From the NCBI RefSeq assembly GCF_001921205.1, contig NZ_MSIE01000007.1, positions 62,001 through 126,000 on the forward strand: a DNA stretch of 64,000 nucleotides, written 5' to 3'. The position numbers and the translations under genes were made by a program. Below are positions 51,793 to 60,588 of this stretch, piece by piece. This stretch comes from Actinophytocola xanthii. Its GTDB lineage: Bacteria; Actinomycetota; Actinomycetes; Mycobacteriales; Pseudonocardiaceae. The notes below the pieces were generated by a model that saw only the letters and a program-made list of their open reading frames with translations, had not been told where the DNA came from and made no database searches. How positions within the stretch are numbered: position 1 is the first letter of the stretch; the number at the start of each line of letters is the position of its first letter.

Positions 51793-53045
51793 GCACCGGA
51801 GCGGGCGGGGTACCGAAGAAATCGTTGCGTCACCGGGTAATGCTCGATGTGCCGGGCTTCGCGCCCTACCTCGCGGCACGGGCGCTCGCGATGTTCGGCT
51901 CCACCATGGCCCCGGTGGCGATGGCCTTCGCCGTGCTGGACGTGACCGGGTCGGCGTCGTCGCTGGGCTTGGTGCTCGCCGCCCAGACCGCCCCCCAGAT
52001 CCTGTTCCTGCTGGTGGGTGGCGCGGTGGGCGACCGGGCACCGCGCAGGCGGGTCCTGCTCGCCAGCAACCTGGTCATGAGCCTGTGCCAGGGCGGGACG
52101 GCGGCGCTGTTCGTGCTCGGCCAGGCGGACCTGGCGCTGGTGATGGCACTGCAGGCGGTCTGGGGCACGGCGCGGGCGTTCTTCATGCCGGCGAACACCG
52201 GCGTGGTGCCCGACCTCGTGCCGGCAGAACGGATCCAGGACGCGACGGCGCTGGTGACGCTGAGCCGCAGCATCGCCTCCATCGGCGGGCCGGCGGCCGC
52301 CGGCGCGTTGCTGCTGGTGTGGAACCCCGGCTACGTGGTGCTCGGCGACGCACTGCTCTTCCTGGCCGCCACTGCGCTGCTGGCGAGGTTGCCGCGGCTG
52401 CGGCGTCCGGAGAAGCCGACGGAGTCGCTGCGCCGGTCGCTGGCCGAGGGGTGGCGGGAGTTCGCCAGCCGGAGCTGGGTCTGGTCGATGGTCGGGAGCT
52501 TTGGGCTGTACCAGGGCCTGGTCCTGCCGGCCATCTTCGTGGTCGGCCCGGTACTGGCCGACCAGGACGGCGGCATGGGCGCGGCCGCGTGGGGGGCCGT
52601 GCTCTCCGTTCGCGGGGTGGGCTCGGTGCTCGGCGGGCTGCTGCTGTTCTGGTGGCGGCCGGCGCGACCACTGCTGGTCGCCACGGTTCTGGTCGCTCTG
52701 GAGTCGTTGTTCCTGCTGGCCTTGGCCATGACCGACCAGGTGGCGCCCGTGGCGGCGGTGGCGTTGGCCGGCGCGGCCGGGGTGACGATGGCCGACGCCC
52801 TGTGGGTCAGCACGATGCAGCGCGAGATCCCCGCCGACGCGCTGTCCAGGGTCAGCTCCTACGACTGGTTGGGATCGCTGGCGCTGAACCCGGTGGGCAT
52901 GGCGGTCACCGGCGTGCTCGTCGGAGTCGTTGGGCCCCAAGCCATCCTGGTCTTCGCGGTGGTGGCGAACCTCGCCGTGCGCGGCGCCGTGCTGCTCGTG
53001 CCGGGGGTGCGGCGGATGCCCGGCGCCAGCCCGGCTCGCCAGTGA
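51789..53045 (+). CDS. MFS exporter of the biosynthetic cluster
   Basis: 418 residues with about twelve membrane segments. The early region RALAMFGSTMAPVAMAFAVLD and the loop GGAVGDRAPRRRVLLASN place it in the MFS group related to enterobactin exporter EntS and macrolide efflux proteins. It is the likely exporter and self-resistance factor for the cluster product. Start is GTG at 51789, sharing GTGA with the stop of the GNAT-like gene. Confidence 0.88.
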   Translation: MSTGAGGVPKKSLRHRVMLDVPGFAPYLAARALAMFGSTMAPVAMAFAVLDVTGSASSLGLVLAAQTAPQILFLLVGGAVGDRAPRRRVLLASNLVMSLCQGGTAALFVLGQADLALVMALQAVWGTARAFFMPANTGVVPDLVPAERIQDATALVTLSRSIASIGGPAAAGALLLVWNPGYVVLGDALLFLAATALLARLPRLRRPEKPTESLRRSLAEGWREFASRSWVWSMVGSFGLYQGLVLPAIFVVGPVLADQDGGMGAAAWGAVLSVRGVGSVLGGLLLFWWRPARPLLVATVLVALESLFLLALAMTDQVAPVAAVALAGAAGVTMADALWVSTMQREIPADALSRVSSYDWLGSLALNPVGMAVTGVLVGVVGPQAILVFAVVANLAVRGAVLLVPGVRRMPGASPARQ

Positions 53046-53205
53046 TCCACCTACTGTCGAACTCGAACGAGAATAACTCTCAATCCGGAAATCGCGAGAA
53101 AGTCTAGTCTTTCGTGCGAGGTGTGAGATCAATAGCATGCCGGGTGGCGTACCGGCCCTCGCACCGCCTCCGCGAGTGCGACTCCTTGCCATTGGGGGAA
53201 ACCGC
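53046..53205 (+). promoter_or_regulatory. Probable internal promoter of the biosynthetic cluster
   Basis: The only real gap in the cluster: 160 bases with an AT-rich patch (about 53060-53120) that includes a small inverted repeat GAGAATAACTCTC. The long coupled gene run to the right starts after it, so a main promoter probably lies here. GGGGGAA lies 6 bases before the carrier-protein GTG. Confidence 0.5.
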
Positions 53206-53433
53206 GTGACACCTGAGTCGATCATTCGAACTCACTGGTGTGCGGTGCTCGGCGTGTCCGAGGCCGATCCGGAGGACAGGTTCTTCGAGCTGGGCGGGCA
53301 CTCCCTGCTGGCGATCGAGCTCATCCAGCGGATCGAGGACGACCTGGGGGTGCCGATCCCGGTGGACCCGCTGTTCACCGACGGCTCCCTGGGTGCGCTG
53401 CTCGCGGCCTCCGAGGAGGCGATGGCCCGGTGA
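53206..53433 (+). CDS. Free-standing peptidyl/acyl carrier protein
   Basis: 75 residues that form one complete carrier domain: IIRTHWCAVLGVSEADPEDRFFELGGHSLLAIELIQRIEDDLGVPI. The phosphopantetheine site is Ser33 in GGHSLL. It is the only fully canonical free carrier in the cluster and probably holds the growing intermediate. The longer upstream frame lacks family similarity; GTG at 53206 with GGGGGAA is the chosen start. Its stop overlaps the ATP-grasp start by 4 bases. No phosphopantetheinyl transferase gene is in the window. Confidence 0.9.
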   Translation: MTPESIIRTHWCAVLGVSEADPEDRFFELGGHSLLAIELIQRIEDDLGVPIPVDPLFTDGSLGALLAASEEAMAR

Positions 53434-54725
53434 AAGCCCGGGTCGGGGTGGTGCTCTCGCCCAGGGGCGCCGCCACGGTACGGGACATCCTGCTCGCCGC
53501 GGGCGAGGACATCGAGGTCGTCGCGTTGCTGCGCCCCGAGGTCCGGCTGGGGTGGCCGGGTTTCGCCGGTCTCGTGGAACGCCTGTTCGGCAGGCTCGTC
53601 GAGGTGGACGAGGACCACCTCGACGTGCCCGGTGGTCCGCTCCGCGGGGTGGTGACCTTCGCCGACGCCGAGCTCGAGCTGGCCGCGGCCATCGGGCGGC
53701 ACCTGGGCGTCCGGCACCGCCGGGCGGAACCGGCCGACAAGCTCCTCCAGCGCCGCAGGCTCCACGACGCCGGCCTGAGCGCGGTCACCGCGCGTCCGCT
53801 GGCCGGTCCGGAGGACCTCTCCGCCGCCCGGGCCGAGCTCGGCCTCCCGTTCGTCGTCAAACCCCGCCGCGGCGCGGGCGGTGCGCACGTGGTGGTCGTC
53901 GACTCGGAACGGCGGTGCGCGGAGGTACAGCGGTCCTGGAGCCACGGCGTCGCGCGCTACGCGGAGGGGTTCATCCCCACCGCCACGTCGGCGCCGCGGT
54001 CCTGGCGGGCCGACTACGTCTCGGTCGAGGTGCAGAGCGTCGGCGGACACCACGAGGTGATCACGCTGTTCGGCAAGCTCCCCGTGGTCACCCGGGAGGG
54101 GCAGATCGCCACGACCGGGGACCTGCTGCCCTGCGGGCTCTCCCCCGAGCTGCGCGGTCGGGTCGAGGACCTGGTCCTCGCGGCACACCGTGCGCTGGAG
54201 CTCGACGACGGCGTGAGCCATACCGAGGTCAAGCTCGGCGCGGCCGGACCCGAGGTCATCGAGGTCAACTGTCGCGTCGGCGGGCACCTGAGCCGGCTGC
54301 TGAACCGGCGGCACGGCTTCGACCTGGTGCGCCAGGCGCTCCTGGTCACCGCGGGCCTGGCGCCGCGCCCGCTGCCGGTCGAGGCCGGCACGCGCGCGGT
54401 GGCGGGGATGTTCGTGCCGTTCGCCTCCGTCGAGGGACCGGTGCGCTCGCGGGTGTCGCCGGCCGAGCTGCGTGCCGCGGGCGCGGCGGCCGTGGACGAG
54501 CTGGCCCGGGAGGGAGCGCCGCGGTCGTACACCGACGGCATCGCCTGCAACGTGGTGCTCGACCGCGAGGACGAGGACGAGCTCCGCCGCACGGCGGCCG
54601 GGCTCCTCGCCCGGGTGGGTGAGCTGTTCGCCGCGGACGGGATCGGCCGGCACGACTGGACCGAGGACATGATCGAACTGCTCGCCGTCGGCGAAGGGAC
54701 ACCCGTGCCAGGCAGGGGACGATGA
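53430..54725 (+). CDS. ATP-grasp ligase
   Basis: 431 residues. The ATP-grasp core is visible: ADKLLQRRRLHDAGL (N-terminal linker), LPFVVKPRRGAGGAHVVVV (lysine and glycine-rich loop), EVKLGAAGPEVIEVNCRVGGH (metal-binding Glu and Asn). These enzymes activate a carboxylate as acyl phosphate and join it to an amine, as in L-amino acid ligases such as BacD or carnosine synthase. Here it probably makes one amide bond of the product. GTG start shares GTGA with the carrier gene; its stop shares ATGA with the condensation gene. Confidence 0.85.
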   Translation: MKARVGVVLSPRGAATVRDILLAAGEDIEVVALLRPEVRLGWPGFAGLVERLFGRLVEVDEDHLDVPGGPLRGVVTFADAELELAAAIGRHLGVRHRRAEPADKLLQRRRLHDAGLSAVTARPLAGPEDLSAARAELGLPFVVKPRRGAGGAHVVVVDSERRCAEVQRSWSHGVARYAEGFIPTATSAPRSWRADYVSVEVQSVGGHHEVITLFGKLPVVTREGQIATTGDLLPCGLSPELRGRVEDLVLAAHRALELDDGVSHTEVKLGAAGPEVIEVNCRVGGHLSRLLNRRHGFDLVRQALLVTAGLAPRPLPVEAGTRAVAGMFVPFASVEGPVRSRVSPAELRAAGAAAVDELAREGAPRSYTDGIACNVVLDREDEDELRRTAAGLLARVGELFAADGIGRHDWTEDMIELLAVGEGTPVPGRGR

Positions 54726-57031
54726 GAGCCGAGGAACTGGGCGCGGTGCTGCTCGACGCCCTGCGCGGGAAGGCGGCCGGCAAACCGGTCAGCACCGCGC
54801 GGTCCTGGGCGCAGAACGGCGGCACCTCGCTGGAGGCCTACGCCGCGGTCATGCGGATCGAGCAGGAGCTCGGGCTCGTCGTCCCGGTCGCCCGGGTCCT
54901 CGGTCCGCTGCCGCTGACCGAGGTCATCGAGCAGGCCCTGACCACCCCCGCACCCGAGGCGAGCCGCCTCCCCGCGTCCGGCGGGACGGTGCCGGCGACC
55001 GCCTCCCAGCGGCGGCACTGGCGGCACGCCCAGGGCGAGGGGTCGGCGGCGTTCCTCAACATGGGCCACGCCCTGTTCTGCCGCCGCGACTTCGACCCCG
55101 ACCGGGCCGAGGCGGCATTCCGCGCGGTCGTGGCGCGGCACGAGGCACTGCGCAACCGCTACGTCCTCGACCGGGCGGGAACGCTCCTGCTCGAGGAGGT
55201 GGCGGACTGGCCGGAACGGGCGAGCTTCACCCGCCACCCGCGGTCGTCCTCGGTCGAGCGGGCGACCGAGCTGGTTCGGGCCGACGTCGCCCGCCCCTTC
55301 CCGCTGGGCCAGGAGCCGCCCGTGCGCGGTGGCTGCGTGCCGCTCGACGACGACACGGAAGACGCCACGGCCGGCGCGGCGATCGTGTACTTCTGCGTCC
55401 ACCACATCACCGCCGACGGCTGGTCGGTGGACCTGCTGGCCGGAGACTTTCTCGCCCTCTACGCCGGCACGCCGGAGCTGCCCGCCGCCACACCGTTCAG
55501 TCACTACGCCGCCGCCCTGGACGCCCGCGCCAGGGCCGGCGTCTACGCGGAGGACGTCGACTACTGGCGGGCCAAGTTCGCCCGCGTCTCCCCCGACTTC
55601 ACCATCGCCGCCCAGGACGGCGAGGCCGCCGGCCAGCGGGCGGCCTCCGCCAGGCTCGCCTGGGACGGGCCCGGTGAGGCGGAGGCGGTCCGGGCCGCGG
55701 CCCGGGCGCTGGGCGTCACCACCTACAGCCTGCTGCTGTCCGCGCTGCTGGCCGCGGCCCACGTCCTGTCCGGCGCCGAGGACGTGGTGGTGATGAGCGG
55801 TGTCGCCAACCGCAACCGCGCCGACCACCGGGACACCGTCGGCCTGTTCACCAACCAGATCTTCTTCGTCGGGCACTTCCCCGACGACGCAACGGCGAGC
55901 GAGACCGTCGGCGACCACGTGCGGCGGGTGCACGCCGACGTGGTGGAGAGCCTCGCCCGCTCGGAGCTGCCGGTCGAGGTCGTGCTCGACGAGCTGGGCG
56001 CCTACGCGGCGGCCCGGACCCTGGCCCCCTACGCCAACATCCTGTTCCAGGCCGCCCAGGCGCCGATCGACCCGCCGGCCATCAGGGACGGCTCATGGCG
56101 GGCCCACCCGTTGGGCACCGGCAGCATCAAGCGCCACTGCAACCTCCACCTGGTCGACACCCCCACCGAGCTGGCACTCGACCTCGCCTACAGCATCGCG
56201 CTGGTCGGCGAGCGGGACGCGACCCGGTTGCTGCGGGCGGTGCGGGCGGCCGTGGACCATGTCCAGCGCGCGGTGGCCTCGCCGGTGGCGGAGCTGGTCG
56301 CGACGGTTCGGGACGCCGTGCAGCGGCGGGAGACCGCACCGACCGTCTTCACCCTCGACTACCCGGGGGCCCGGGCCGAGCCGGCACTGGCACCCGTGCT
56401 CCGGGAGCGCTTCGGCGGCCTCGCCGTCGTCGAGCTCCCGGTGCCGAGGAGCCTGGCGGAGCGGGAGATCGAGGACTGCCGGCGGCGGTGCGGCGAGCTG
56501 GTGCGGCGAGCGGAGGGGCCGGCGCTCGTCGTCGCGTACTGCTCGGCCGCGGCCTGGGGCCACCACCTCGTCGCCGAGCTCGGTGAGACGGCGGTTCTGC
56601 TGACCGTGTCCGGCACCGTTGCGACCGAACGGAGCTGGGTCGAGGAGTTCGCCGTCCTCGTGCGACGGTTCGACGAGGGTATCGATCTGTCTACTGTGGA
56701 ACAAAAGGTAGTTGCCGGCAGCCCGGCCGAGCGCCGCGCCGCGGCCGAGGACGTGCTGGCCGAGATGCGCCGGCTGCTGACCTCGGCGATGACGCGCCGC
56801 TTCGGCGACCCGCTGGGCCGGGTGGCGCGGGAGACCATGGAGGTCCAGCTGTCCTGGCTCGCCTACCTCGGCTGCTGCGTGGCCCTCGGTCCCCCGCCGG
56901 GCCGGGGGCACACCGAGGAGCTGCACCTGTCCGGCACGCTGGCCGACGCGGCCGAGGAGCTCGAGGACGGGCTGGCGCCGCTGCTCGAGCGGCTGGGCCA
57001 CCCCGCCACCGCGGGGGCCGAGGCCCGGTGA
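54722..57031 (+). CDS. NRPS-like carrier-condensation protein with C-terminal TE-like region
   Basis: 769 residues. Residues 1-75 are a carrier domain with Ser36 in NGGTSLEA. Residues about 95-520 are a condensation domain with intact HHITADG (His227, His228, Asp232) and the late motif VGLFTNQI. No adenylation domain follows. The last 230 residues are unusual: they begin TVFTLDYPGARAEPALAPVL and contain ALVVAYCSAAAWGHHLV, which resembles a thioesterase fold whose G-x-S-x-G elbow has become A-Y-C-S-A. So it may be a decayed or altered TE. The protein probably condenses an amine or alcohol with a carrier-bound acyl group. Coupled by 4-base overlaps on both sides. Confidence 0.85.
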   Translation: MRAEELGAVLLDALRGKAAGKPVSTARSWAQNGGTSLEAYAAVMRIEQELGLVVPVARVLGPLPLTEVIEQALTTPAPEASRLPASGGTVPATASQRRHWRHAQGEGSAAFLNMGHALFCRRDFDPDRAEAAFRAVVARHEALRNRYVLDRAGTLLLEEVADWPERASFTRHPRSSSVERATELVRADVARPFPLGQEPPVRGGCVPLDDDTEDATAGAAIVYFCVHHITADGWSVDLLAGDFLALYAGTPELPAATPFSHYAAALDARARAGVYAEDVDYWRAKFARVSPDFTIAAQDGEAAGQRAASARLAWDGPGEAEAVRAAARALGVTTYSLLLSALLAAAHVLSGAEDVVVMSGVANRNRADHRDTVGLFTNQIFFVGHFPDDATASETVGDHVRRVHADVVESLARSELPVEVVLDELGAYAAARTLAPYANILFQAAQAPIDPPAIRDGSWRAHPLGTGSIKRHCNLHLVDTPTELALDLAYSIALVGERDATRLLRAVRAAVDHVQRAVASPVAELVATVRDAVQRRETAPTVFTLDYPGARAEPALAPVLRERFGGLAVVELPVPRSLAEREIEDCRRRCGELVRRAEGPALVVAYCSAAAWGHHLVAELGETAVLLTVSGTVATERSWVEEFAVLVRRFDEGIDLSTVEQKVVAGSPAERRAAAEDVLAEMRRLLTSAMTRRFGDPLGRVARETMEVQLSWLAYLGCCVALGPPPGRGHTEELHLSGTLADAAEELEDGLAPLLERLGHPATAGAEAR

Positions 57032-58698
57032 GTGCGGACGGCTTCGTCCGGCGCACCCTGCTCGCGCACCAGCGGCAGTGCCAGCGGTGCCGCGAGCCGC
57101 GTCCGGTGATCCGGCAGGTGTTCGAGGACCTGCTGGACCAGGCCAGGGGCACCGCGTTCGGGCGCGACCACGGGCTCGACCGGGTGCGGACGCTCGCCGA
57201 CCTCAAGGCGGCGGTCCCGGTGCGCGACTACGAGTCCTTCCGCGGCTACGTGGACCGGATCCGCGGCGGCGAGGGCGCCGTGCTCACCGCGAGCGACCCG
57301 TACGCGTTGCTCGCCACCTCGGGCACGACGGGCAGGCCGAAGCACATCCCCACCACCCGGCACTGGCGCAACCGCTACCGCGGGCCGGCGCTGTACGCCC
57401 AGTGGGGTCTCTACTTCCAGCGGCTCGGGCTGGACCGGTACCGCCCGGGCCACGTGCTGGACATGTCCTGGGAGCGCCCCACCGGACACGGCCCCTGGTC
57501 GGCCGGCCGGGACCTGCCCGTCTACAGCATCACCAAGAGACCGGCCTCGGTCGGCCCACGGGACTGGACACCGCCCTGGTACGGGGAGCGGTGGTTCACC
57601 GACCCGGGCGACCTGTCGCTCTACCGCAAGCTCCGGCTGCGGGCCGGCTCGGACGTCCGGCTGGTGGTCGCGGTCAACCCGTCCCGCATCACCGCGCTGG
57701 GTGAGCTGCTCAACGACGAGCTCGAGCAGCTGCTGGCGGACCTGCGCGACGGCACGGTGCTGGGGGTGCGCGACGCGCAGCTCGGCGCGAACCGGCTGAC
57801 CGCGGCCCGACTCGAGGCGGCACGCGCCTTTGGCGGCCGGGTGACGCTGGTGGACCTGTGGCCCAGGCTCTCGCTCGTCGTGTGCTGGAACTCGGCCTCG
57901 GCGCGGTACTACCGCGGCTGGCTGGACCGGGTCGCCCCCGGCGTGCCGCTGATCCCGTTCAGCGCCACCGGGACCGAGGGGATCGTCACGCTTCCCGTGG
58001 ACTCGCACACCTGTGCCGGACCGCTCGCGGTCGACCAGGGGCTGTTCGAGTTCGTCCCGGCCGACCCCGCCGAGCCCGCCGCGCCCCTGCCGCCGGACGT
58101 GCCGACGCTGAACCCCGACGAGTTGGTGAACGGGCGGACCTATCGGCTGATCATGAGCCAGGCCAACGGCCTCTACCGGTACGACACCGGCGACATCTAC
58201 CGGGTGGTCGGCCGGGTCGGGCGGCTCCCCCGCCTGGACTTCGAGGGCCGCGGCGGCTCGGTCACCTCGTTCACCGGGGAGAAGCTCAGCGAGTCCGACG
58301 TGCACGCCGCGATCCGCTCTGTCCTGGGAACCTCCGCTGTGACAAGCGGCTTCTCGGTGATCCCGCTGTGGGGCCGGCCACCGGGCTACGCGCTGGTGAT
58401 GGAGTGGGACGCGGGCACCGGCGCCGCCAGCGACGTGTTCTGCGCCCGGGTGGACGCCGAGCTGAGCCGGGTCAACCCGGAGTACGCCGACAAGCGGCGC
58501 TCCGGGCGGCTCGCCCCGCTGCGGGCGATGGTGGTCCGGCCCGGCACCTACCGCAGGCTCGCGGAACGCCACGTCGCACGCGGCAGCTCGGCGACGCAGG
58601 TCAAACACCGCTGGCTGCACCCGGACAACTCCCTCCTGCAGGACGTGCAGGACCTCGGCTCGGCGCGCACTCCGGAATGCTCAAGGGGACAGACATGA
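57028..58698 (+). CDS. GH3-type acyl-adenylating amide synthetase
   Basis: 556 residues matching the GH3 (auxin-responsive, JAR1-like) branch of the adenylate-forming superfamily. Motifs: the P-loop-like TSGTTGRPKHIP, SATGTEGIVTLP (adenine and carboxylate site), and YRYDTGDIYRVVGRVGRLPRLDFEGR (Asp for ribose, hinge). Plant GH3 enzymes join a carboxylic acid to an amino acid through an acyl-AMP. In this cluster it is the only visible adenylating enzyme, so it may load the acid or release the product by amidation. Position before the PhyH gene and 4-base overlaps at both ends show co-translation. Confidence 0.85.
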   Translation: MSADGFVRRTLLAHQRQCQRCREPRPVIRQVFEDLLDQARGTAFGRDHGLDRVRTLADLKAAVPVRDYESFRGYVDRIRGGEGAVLTASDPYALLATSGTTGRPKHIPTTRHWRNRYRGPALYAQWGLYFQRLGLDRYRPGHVLDMSWERPTGHGPWSAGRDLPVYSITKRPASVGPRDWTPPWYGERWFTDPGDLSLYRKLRLRAGSDVRLVVAVNPSRITALGELLNDELEQLLADLRDGTVLGVRDAQLGANRLTAARLEAARAFGGRVTLVDLWPRLSLVVCWNSASARYYRGWLDRVAPGVPLIPFSATGTEGIVTLPVDSHTCAGPLAVDQGLFEFVPADPAEPAAPLPPDVPTLNPDELVNGRTYRLIMSQANGLYRYDTGDIYRVVGRVGRLPRLDFEGRGGSVTSFTGEKLSESDVHAAIRSVLGTSAVTSGFSVIPLWGRPPGYALVMEWDAGTGAASDVFCARVDAELSRVNPEYADKRRSGRLAPLRAMVVRPGTYRRLAERHVARGSSATQVKHRWLHPDNSLLQDVQDLGSARTPECSRGQT

Positions 58699-59741
58699 CC
58701 GCTTCGACCACCCACGTCCAGGACTTCGATCGCGACGGCTTCGCCGTGGTGCGCGGTGTGCTCCGCGAGGAGGACTTCACCGACGTCCGGGAGGAGTACG
58801 CCGCGCTGCTGACCGAACGGGCCGCGCAGTGGCGGCGCGACGGCCTGCTCACCGGCGGCGAGGAGCTCGCCGGTGAGCCGTTCGAGGAGCACCTGGTCGG
58901 GCTCGCGGCGCTGCCCGGCTTCGACCCGAGCCTGCTCAGCGAGCTCGACATCACGCTGCCGCACATGCCGTTCACCTCGCTCCAGCCGACCAGCAAGGTC
59001 CACACCGGACCAGCCGTCCTCGGCCTGCTGCGCAACGAACGCGTGCTCGACGTGGTGGCGGAGCTGGTCGGGAACGAGATCTCGGCCAGTCCCAACCAAC
59101 ACGTGCGCCTCAAGCTGCCAGCGCCGGCGGCCGGCCGGTTCGGTGCGCGCCGCGGGGAAACCCTCTACGCGCCCACGCTCTGGCACCAGGACGCGATGAC
59201 GCAGATCCCGCAGTCCGACGGGACCACGATGGTGACCTGCTGGATCCCGCTGATGGACGTGGACACCGAGCACGGCTGCCTGCTGGTCGTGCCCCGCGCG
59301 CACCAGGAGGAGCGGCTGCTCCCCTGGCCGATGGACCAGGGCACCGTGCGCGAGCTGGAAGCGAAGGCGGTGCCGGTCCCGGTGGCCAAGGGCGATCTCG
59401 TCCTGCTGCACAAGCGGACCCCGCACGGGTCGACGGTGAACCGCTCCGACCGGCTCCGGTGGAGCTTCGACTTCCGCTACTACCCTTCGCACGAGCCGTC
59501 GGACCGCCCGTGGTTCCCGTCGGTCGTCGCGCGCAGCGCCTCCTCCCCCGACCTGGCGGCGACCGACGCGACGCACTGGCGCGAGCGGTGGGACGCGGCG
59601 CGGACGATGTTCGTCACCTCCGGCCAGATGATCCCGGGCCGCCGGGAGTTCTCCCAGCTGGTCGCCGACTCACTGATCAACCGGTGGGAGGCGGGCGACT
59701 TCCCGCGGCTCCCCGACGCCCCCGTCGGTGCCGGTGCCTGA
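58695..59741 (+). CDS. Phytanoyl-CoA dioxygenase (PhyH) family Fe(II)/2-oxoglutarate oxygenase
   Basis: 348 residues. The iron facial triad is clear: His164 and Asp166 in WHQDA and His244 in TPHGS. An Arg in NRSDRLRWSFDFRY, a few residues later, should bind 2-oxoglutarate. The N-terminus FDRDGFAVVRGVL is typical of PhyH proteins. Likely role is hydroxylation, or another oxidation, of a free or carrier-bound intermediate. The ATG shares ATGA with the GH3 gene stop. Confidence 0.9.
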   Translation: MTASTTHVQDFDRDGFAVVRGVLREEDFTDVREEYAALLTERAAQWRRDGLLTGGEELAGEPFEEHLVGLAALPGFDPSLLSELDITLPHMPFTSLQPTSKVHTGPAVLGLLRNERVLDVVAELVGNEISASPNQHVRLKLPAPAAGRFGARRGETLYAPTLWHQDAMTQIPQSDGTTMVTCWIPLMDVDTEHGCLLVVPRAHQEERLLPWPMDQGTVRELEAKAVPVPVAKGDLVLLHKRTPHGSTVNRSDRLRWSFDFRYYPSHEPSDRPWFPSVVARSASSPDLAATDATHWRERWDAARTMFVTSGQMIPGRREFSQLVADSLINRWEAGDFPRLPDAPVGAGA

Positions 59742-60588
59742 CCGGACCGCCGCGCACCCGGCCGGGCCGGTGCGCGCCGACCTGGTCCGCGACGGGGTGG
59801 CGCTGGCCATGCACACCTGGGACGACGGCCGGGCCGACCTGGCCGGCCTGTTCTACGTGCACGGGCTGCAGAGCCACGCGGGTTGGCTGTTCGAGACCGG
59901 CCCCGCACTGCTCGACCGCGGGGTGCGGCTGGTCGCGCTCGACCGGCGCGGGTCCGGCCGCAGCGGCGGCCCGCGCGGCCACCTCCCGGACTCGCGTACC
60001 GTGCTCGACGACTACGCGGCGGCGCTGTCGGGGCTGGCCGACGCCGGGCCGCTCGCCCTGCTCGGCCAGAGCTTTGGCGCGAGCCTGGTCGCCGCGCTCG
60101 TCGCCACCCGGCGCGTGCCCGCGACCACACCGGTGGTGCTCTGCGCACCGGCGCTGGGCCAGCAGCGGGCGCGGCTGGACGAGCCGAGCCGCGAGCGGGT
60201 GCGCCGGAGCCGGGGACGGGAGTACTCGGCGGTGGCGCTCGAGGACGAGCAGTACACGACGCTGCCCGGCTACCTGCGGATGATGGCGAACGACGCGCTC
60301 ATGGTCCGGTCGGTCACCACCTCGTTCCGAGCTGCCATGGTCGAGGTCGAGGACCGGTACCTGGGCGAGGGCCCGGACCCGTGGGAGCGTCACCCGGTAC
60401 ACGTCGCGCTCCCGGAGCGGGACTCGATCGTCGACCTGACGGCGTCGCTGGCCGTGCTCGACACGCTCGCGCCGCATGCCGAGGTCCGCTCCTTTCCCGC
60501 ACCGTCCCACTATCTCGAGTTCACCGAGGCCCGGGAGTCCTACTGGGACTGGCTGGCCGAGGTCGTCCTGGCGGGTGCCCGGTGCTGA
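59734..60588 (+). CDS. Alpha/beta hydrolase of the cluster
   Basis: About 284 residues. Features: YVHGLQSHAGWL (oxyanion), a GQSFGAS nucleophile elbow, and SHYLEF with the C-terminal catalytic His. It resembles lysophospholipase/serine aminopeptidase-type hydrolases. In a cluster without a normal TE it could act as the releasing or proofreading hydrolase, or it may cyclise the product. Two GTG codons (59728 and 59734) can start it; both overlap the PhyH gene. Confidence 0.82.
   Translation: MPDRTAAHPAGPVRADLVRDGVALAMHTWDDGRADLAGLFYVHGLQSHAGWLFETGPALLDRGVRLVALDRRGSGRSGGPRGHLPDSRTVLDDYAAALSGLADAGPLALLGQSFGASLVAALVATRRVPATTPVVLCAPALGQQRARLDEPSRERVRRSRGREYSAVALEDEQYTTLPGYLRMMANDALMVRSVTTSFRAAMVEVEDRYLGEGPDPWERHPVHVALPERDSIVDLTASLAVLDTLAPHAEVRSFPAPSHYLEFTEARESYWDWLAEVVLAGARC

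Noticed and set aside
53137-53205. Upstream ATG start for the carrier protein
   Set aside because: The extra 23 residues do not belong to the carrier fold; GTG 53206 has a good ribosome-binding site.
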